Below are positions 58,035 through 64,000 of a stretch of DNA of 64,000 nucleotides, piece after piece. The DNA is from Chaenocephalus aceratus (taxonomy: Eukaryota > Chordata > Actinopteri > Perciformes > Channichthyidae): NCBI GenBank assembly GCA_023974075.1, contig CM043790.1:4376627-4440626 (forward strand), given 5' to 3'. The notes beneath the pieces were generated by a model. It was not told where the DNA came from. It searched no databases and worked only from the letters and a program-made list of their open reading frames with translations. Each line of letters starts with the position of its first letter. Position 1 is the first letter of the stretch. Position numbers and translations under genes: made by a program.

Positions 58035-58220
58035 TGTCTGTGTATTAGTATTAGCAGCAGCAGTAGTGTCCCCTGGAGTAAAACAATCTGCTGTAATCTA
58101 TCAGCGTGTTATCGGCCCTATCTGAGAGCTGAAAAAGCCAGGGCCGGGGCTGTGGCGCCGCTCTCCGGAGCTGATAAAGTTTCAGAGTTCAGCGATGATG
58201 AATGTTAAGAAACTACACCC
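58035..58220. other. Candidate conserved non-coding element
   Basis: Unique sequence with GATA-type motifs on both strands (CTATCAG, TTATCGG, CTATCTG, and CTGATAA at 58172-58178). No reading frame. A regulatory role is inferred. Confidence 0.3.
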
Positions 58221-58431
58221 TCGTTACGACGATGTGGACCTGGCAAAGCCAAGCGATTAGGGAGGGGTGTGTGGAGGTGGAAAAAAGAGAAAAGGGGAAG
58301 AAGAGGAGGAGGGGGAGGGCGGTGGCGGTGGCGGTGGCGGTGATGGGATGGTGCCGTGAGAGAGAAAAAGAGATCTTCTTGGCATCAGGCGTGGGTTAAG
58401 GGGTCCGGCCCCGGTGGGTGTTTTTCCTTTT

Positions 58432-58451
58432 TCACACACACACACACACCA

Positions 58452-58503
<52 letters not shown>

Positions 58504-58521
58504 CACAACACACACACACAC
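58432..58521. repeat. (CA)n microsatellite, interrupted
   Basis: CA repeats with CCACAC and CTACACAA interruptions, preceded by a GGTGGC array at 58319-58340. Confidence 0.95.
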
Positions 58522-59429
58522 CAGGTCTATTCTTTCCTTAGGTTTCTCTGCTCCTGGAACAGGCCACCCTTTCTTCTATTTGCTCACGTTTCCAAGTCAG
58601 ATTTCCGTGTCAGTTATTGATGTGTATCCAAACCAAGAAGCCTTTTATTGCCAAGCAATGTACACTAGGTAGCATTTCAAATGTCATTTTAGAATACAAA
58701 ATGCACTTGTTCTTGGATACCAGTTAAGGAATTCATGTTTTTGAAACGAAAAGGCAAGTTCATCTAAATCTCTTTAGTTTCTCTGCTTGGATATTGCAGG
58801 GTGCCAAATACTGACACTGAATATTCATGGCTGTTTTATTGCGTACTACTTTTTTTAGTAACACTTATTTTTCCAAATATTTCGAATGTCTTATGAAAAG
58901 AACTGACCCGTGGATGTACATGTGTCTTCATGGCTTTCTCGTCACTGATCACCTGCCTCTGTTCTGTCCACTGTGAGCACACGGAGAGCTGCTATCCTGC
59001 AGCCATCGCTGTCAGGCCTCAAAGTCCCCTGACTTGGATGCAGGCGATAAGAGAGGCAGTGCACAAAGCAAAGTGTACACACGGCTGATAAAACATTAGG
59101 TAGTCAGTCGATTGATGATGAGTTGGCCATGTTTTTTAAACACATGCTGGATGGTTGCAATCGGATGTACAGGACTTTTTGATTTGAACGTGGGTTCATT
59201 TAAAGAAACACGTGTTGGCTGTGTGACTCAAACACGTTGTGGGCGCCTTCACCTCAACACTCTGGCACACCGGATGTGTTTGAGTCCTATAAGACTGGGG
59301 TTGCTCCCTAATCTCAGACACTTGGCTCTTCACTTCTTAAGCGCACAAAAGGAGACCAAAAATGTGCAAAAGGAAGAATGGGGGAACCAGTGTGATTGTG
59401 ACCAAAGTTCATGAGCGTATAATAGCAGT

Positions 59430-59810
59430 TAATGCGTGGCGGGGCGCGGGCAGCTTTGTTCGCAAAGTGCCGAGCTCTTAATAGAATCTGATAGATAGAG
59501 CCTGTCTCCTCAGGCCTGTGAGGGGGGCGTTGGGTGGGTTCCACTCATCAAGGCAGTCCCCCCCCCCCTCTCTCACTCTTCTCCTTGTCTTACTGTCATT
59601 CTATGAAGGAATAATTGTCAATAATTGGCCGTGTCATTCTCGTCAAGACGGTTTGATAAAGCGCTGCCTCTTCAGGGCCGGGCCGGAGAGTATCTCTCAA
59701 ATGGGGCGAGCAGCGAAAAGGCAGCATGTGGCAGCAGATCTGAGGCGGGCGATAGGGCCATTAAGCGCTTTAGAAGTATTTTAGCTGAATTCCCACAAAG
59801 CAAAAAATAG
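59430..59810. other. Candidate conserved non-coding element
   Basis: A unique stretch, including ATAATTGTCAATAATTGGCC, TTGATAAAGCGCTG and GCCATTAAGCGCTTTAGAA, which reads like a developmental enhancer in composition. No coding. Evidence is weak without cross-species alignment. Confidence 0.3.
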
Positions 59811-59963
59811 ATAAATAAATAATGAAAGGGGAAAAAGTGGAACATCAACTGTCAGGGAAGTGATACAGACTTTTAGAAATAATTTGGGAGGGTGAAAGAT
59901 AAAAGATTATCCCTCTTTTCTGCCAACGTATTGCCTCCTCAGCCATCGCTGAGGCTAATTCGC

Positions 59964-60012
<49 letters not shown>
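59964..60012. repeat. (GT)n microsatellite
   Basis: About 24 GT units. Confidence 0.95.
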
Positions 60013-60015
<3 letters not shown>

Positions 60016-60839
60016 CCGATCCTGCCTCCGTCCAAATCACTCAGTAGTGTATGGCTTCCATTATCTGCTCCACTGTAAGAGGCAGGAATTTTCCAGAGAT
60101 ATCTCAGAATGCTCATTATCTTTCAAAGATGGCTGACATCAGATTGGCGACATTTCGTCTTCCCAGGCACATTCACGCTGACCCCCCCCCCCCCCGCCCC
60201 AAAGGCTGCATGTTGTGAGACCTGTCTTTATTGAAGACATATACGTGGAACAGCTACTCTGATCAACCCCATCCATACAGAAACCAAACCCAAGCCCGCT
60301 GGCGCATTTCTTCATGCAGATGTTTATTAATCATTTGTTTAGAATGTAGTTCCGACCAAAGGAGAGTTGAAAGATTACTCTAGTGATTCACTGTTGCACT
60401 TTTACAATGGGGATTACAAGAGGACAGACACATGAAGGATAGAAATAGAACCCTGAGGTCCAGGTGGCTACATTTTGAGACTCTAGTTTGGGGCAGACTG
60501 ATATATTGTTTTGGTTAGATCCATAGCTTTCTCACACACGAACAGCTCTACTTTGTGATGCAGGACTCTGTGATATGAACGTGAAGTCATCAACCCAAGC
60601 TGAAGCCCACCCTGATGACATCACGGGACGTCACAGGGTTCAGTGCTTCAGGCACAGCTGCTCCAGAGCTCCATAAGACCTTGTAACTGTTTTCAGTTCT
60701 GGGCGTCTTGTTCCAAGTTAACCAACAACTGGACTACAGCAAGCAGATCCTCTTAGATCACCTTTAAATCCTCTACTCACTTAGTGTGGAAGTTCTGCAG
60801 CGTTAACTCATCATTGACGGAACAGGGAGATGCCCCCCC

Positions 60840-60841
60840 TC

Positions 60842-60885
<44 letters not shown>

Positions 60886-60899
60886 TTCTTCTTCCTCTT
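60840..60899. repeat. (CTT)n triplet microsatellite
   Basis: CTT repeats with two CCTC interruptions. Confidence 0.93.
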
Positions 60900-62021
60900 T
60901 GTTGCTGCAGTGCATGTGTAACATAAGAACAACATGGTCTTGAGCCTGCAGGCCGCTGAGGGGAACTGCAGGTGATTGCTGTCTGTGGGTTGATCCTGTT
61001 CCCTCAGACTTATTCATTTGATCCATTGTTGACATAAAGAAATATTTGTATATATTGTTTTAAAGCTCAATAAATAACAAAAAGACCTCTGACCGGCACT
61101 TTTCAAATTCTGTCCAGAAGATTTCAACTTTAACGGACAGTTGACCGGCGGAAACAAATTCTAACGGAAACTCTGCCACACGGTTCCTCGTCCCTTGGAG
61201 GAGGCGGACAGGTGGGGGTTTCTCATCTGCTGGCAGACTACAGCAGAGCCTGAGCCCTGGCCCCTGCGTCCCCACCTCTGCGTCTAAATCCACCGTGGAG
61301 AATAAACGGAAATGCAACCATGGCAACCATGCATGCTCGTGAAGTCTTCTTCGCTGCTTTTGGTGTATTTTGTGTCGGAAGTACAGCGCCACCTACAGGC
61401 CTGTGTGGCTAGTGTACATTTAAAGCTGAGGCACTTGATCTGTAAAGCCCATTAGTACAATACGTTACTAAAGATTGTTTTACAAGTAAACATTTCAGTT
61501 TTCTGGGCAGACTTGTTGCAGTTCATTTCCATTCTCATATAAAGATGTGATTTTTTAGAAACAATTACCACCAGAATGTGTCTTACACGATCTCAACAGT
61601 GGCTGCTTTTCAGAAAGGGGAGCATTGATCAAGGACTCCACTCAGATGCTCACTTGGAGGTCTCTCTGAGGGAGGGGCTCGTCCTCCTGCCCACCACTCT
61701 CAAACCACAACGTGACGATCTAAAGTGAGGAGGAGGTAACCTTGGAGTCCAGCATTCATTATTCATCAACAGATAGCACTTTACCTGCAGGGCCCCCTAG
61801 TAATGTAAGGGCCACAGTGGGCACGCGCTGAGTGGGTGTGGAGGTGAGGGTAATGTACGCTACTGCCTATCCTCAGAGAGCGCTCTCGGAAGAGGAGACT
61901 TTCATCCCGCTGCTTTTACTTCACTTCAGCTCATCTTACATTCCCATTATTCACCACAAAGAGCCAAGCCTCTTCACAAAGACTTTCTGACACCGACGGG
62001 CCCCTCCTCCACACGACACAC

Positions 62022-62022
<1 letters not shown>

Positions 62023-62094
<72 letters not shown>

Positions 62095-62097
62095 ACA

Positions 62098-62130
<33 letters not shown>
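62023..62130. repeat. (CA)n microsatellite, interrupted
   Basis: CA repeats with ACCACAC interruptions. Confidence 0.95.
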
Positions 62131-62132
<2 letters not shown>

Positions 62133-62414
62133 GACCATGTGGAGGGCTATTATAATCATGCTCCTATCAGCTCCTCACATCTTCTGCGCTATTTGCTGTT
62201 TAATCACTAAAATAATACAAAGGTGGCGGTGATGCCAGGGGGGGGTTTTGGGTTGCTATGGTGACCAAATGGAAAAGGTCAGGATTAGTTTATCTTATCA
62301 GTGATAGGGAATGGTTACTAATTACAGATAGGTACTACCAGTGCTTAGTCCACTGGGCCCTGCCTTAAAACACTATCAGCAATCCACACCGGCCTGATAT
62401 TAAAATTATCTCTC

Positions 62415-62415
<1 letters not shown>

Positions 62416-62475
<60 letters not shown>
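62416..62475. repeat. (CA)n microsatellite
   Basis: About 30 CA units. Confidence 0.95.
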
Positions 62476-62481
<6 letters not shown>

Positions 62482-62936
62482 CTTAGGCCCCAGAATACAC
62501 CAGACCAGGTTGCCAAAGACAACACATGATGCTATCACATGTTTGACGACGCTGTGACCAGAGACGTGACTCAGTCTATTGCTCGCCCCTTGGATGGATG
62601 GTGCCGGCTCAAACGCCTTGGCTTGGGCGACGGGAGCCACACTGAGACACCCTGTTCCAGAGCAGCTGCTGCGCGTCTGACCCGCCGTGTGGCCTGTCTG
62701 AGGGCAGCAAGACGCACACACTGCTCACTCATGGGTGTTCAGGCATTGAGCTGTTAAAGTTAGTTGCTCAGAACAAGCTTCACAAATTGCGGCTGTGAAG
62801 TCAAAATATAAAGTTAAACAGACAGTGAGCCTTGAGAGAAAATATAGTCCTTTCTTTCAAGAATTGGAAAGCTGGTTAATTGCCTGACTTTAAAGGTTTA
62901 TCCCTCAACGCACCAGCAGGGGGGTTAACCGTAATG

Positions 62937-63356
62937 CAGGGGTGTCAAACTTAATTTCATCATGGGCCACATCAGCATTATGGTTGCACTCAAAGGGGCG
63001 GTTGTGACTTTAAGACTTATAAATATACATATATAATATATTTAATATATATAAAATAATGTATTATAATATATAACTTCCTCTGCATTGGATTATTACC
63101 GGAGAGGGTAATAACTTCATAATTAACCACGTCTGCTGAAAGCAGAAGTCCAGGGCAAATAATTGCAAGTCTCTTCAGTGCGCATGTCACAAAACAAGAT
63201 GCATTGTGGGACATGTAGTTTATGGGCAACGTGCTCCTGTAAAGTGGCGTGTAACCGTATAATAAACTTATTATATTCTTTGTATGCTCTTGCGGGCCAC
63301 ATTGAATTAAGTCGCGGGCCGGATTTGGCCCCCGGGCCTTGAGTTTGACACCCCTG
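62937..63356. mobile_element. hAT-type MITE (CAGGGGTGTCAAA family)
   Basis: The ends CAGGGGTGTCAAACTTAATT and CTTGAGTTTGACACCCCTG, with GGGCCACAT repeated near both ends, match a hAT MITE type widespread in vertebrates. The flanks CCGTAATG (62929-62936) and CCTTAATG (63357-63364) are an 8-bp duplication with one difference. Confidence 0.88.
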
Positions 63357-64000
63357 CCTTAATGCTTTCAGTTTGACAAGTTGTCATACATGTGCTCTCT
63401 GTTGATTTTGAACCAACACATTGTGAATTAGATGATTAGCCCAACAGGAAACATTAGGTAATTATTTTAAAATGAGGTCGTCTTTTAAAACATTGCCTCC
63501 TCATCAATAGCAGACAGGTTATCTGTTCTAGTAGCCTGCCGTTACATTTGATCACATAATCCTCTCCTATGAATGACTGGTCCACAGACTGTGTCATGGC
63601 AGGGCACGCAGCTGCAGCTCTGCTGACGGGACATGGAGGGAGACTCCAGGTGGAGGACGGTGGCCATACTTATGTTCAGACTAACGTCACGGCATGCTGT
63701 GCTGCACGGCAGGCTTCTTTCATACTCACTCGCTGCTAACTGACCTGTAACTTGTTGGAGTCAATATGGTGACAATGATCTGTTGATTCATCAAACATAA
63801 TTAATCAGATGAACTGATCATTTGAATACATAGTAGTTAATCCCAAGGTGCAATACAAGCATCTTAAGGCCTGAACATGGTCACATATACCCCTCAGACA
63901 TCAAGATGAACGGACATTTTGTAGATTGGTGAATTGAAATTATACATTTGAGTTTTTAAAGGAAGGTTCTGAATGTGGACATCAGGTTTGATAGATGCTG

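Overview
The window looks like teleost fish nuclear DNA. It has long CA/GT, GA, TTC and TCC microsatellites, L2-type LINEs and tRNA-derived SINEs with fish-type tails, many hAT, P-like and Kolobok-like DNA transposons, and one recognisable host exon. That exon (36846-36885) encodes MSRRKQSKPRQIK, the N-terminus of the GATA cofactor FOG2 (zfpm2), followed by a GTGAGG splice donor. On this reading, bases 1-36290 are upstream intergenic DNA, about 36300-36845 is a CpG-rich promoter and 5' UTR, and 36886-64000 is the start of a very long first intron.

The upstream half is mostly nested transposons. An L2-clade LINE with both reading frames open (80-4969) sits at the left edge. Next is a P-like element (7024-9826) with an 8-bp target duplication and a THAP remnant. 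A hAT-type element (11982-18257) hosts a 32-bp element made only of two terminal repeats (12615-12646) and a decayed Kolobok-like element (12841-18064), which in turn hosts another hAT copy (13382-14699).

The most striking region is a four-level nest. A 5'-truncated L2 copy (20243-20786 plus 33057-33390) is split by a long-terminal-repeat DNA element (20787-33056). That element is split by a complete Kolobok-like transposon of about 9.3 kb (23098-32389) flanked by TTAA, and the transposon's first intron holds a MITE. The transposon carries two genes that both assemble without a stop or frameshift. One is a 10-exon, 786-residue THAP-DDE transposase on the + strand. The other is a 2-exon, 237-residue gene on the - strand, tail to tail with the first, whose second exon encodes a domain matching the cytoplasmic ballast domain of the P2X7 receptor. 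That pairing is the main candidate for something little described.

The zfpm2 intron contains hAT elements with clean 8-bp target duplications (40726-41927, 45621-47775, 53216-54026, 62937-63356), two of them keeping BED zinc-finger exons. It also holds two SINEs, a truncated LINE sharing its 3' tail with one of the SINEs, many simple repeats, and several unique stretches that may be conserved non-coding elements. CTGATAA (GATA-type) motifs recur there more often than chance suggests. Apart from zfpm2 exon 1 and transposon genes I see no convincing protein-coding gene, and no rRNA or CRISPR array.
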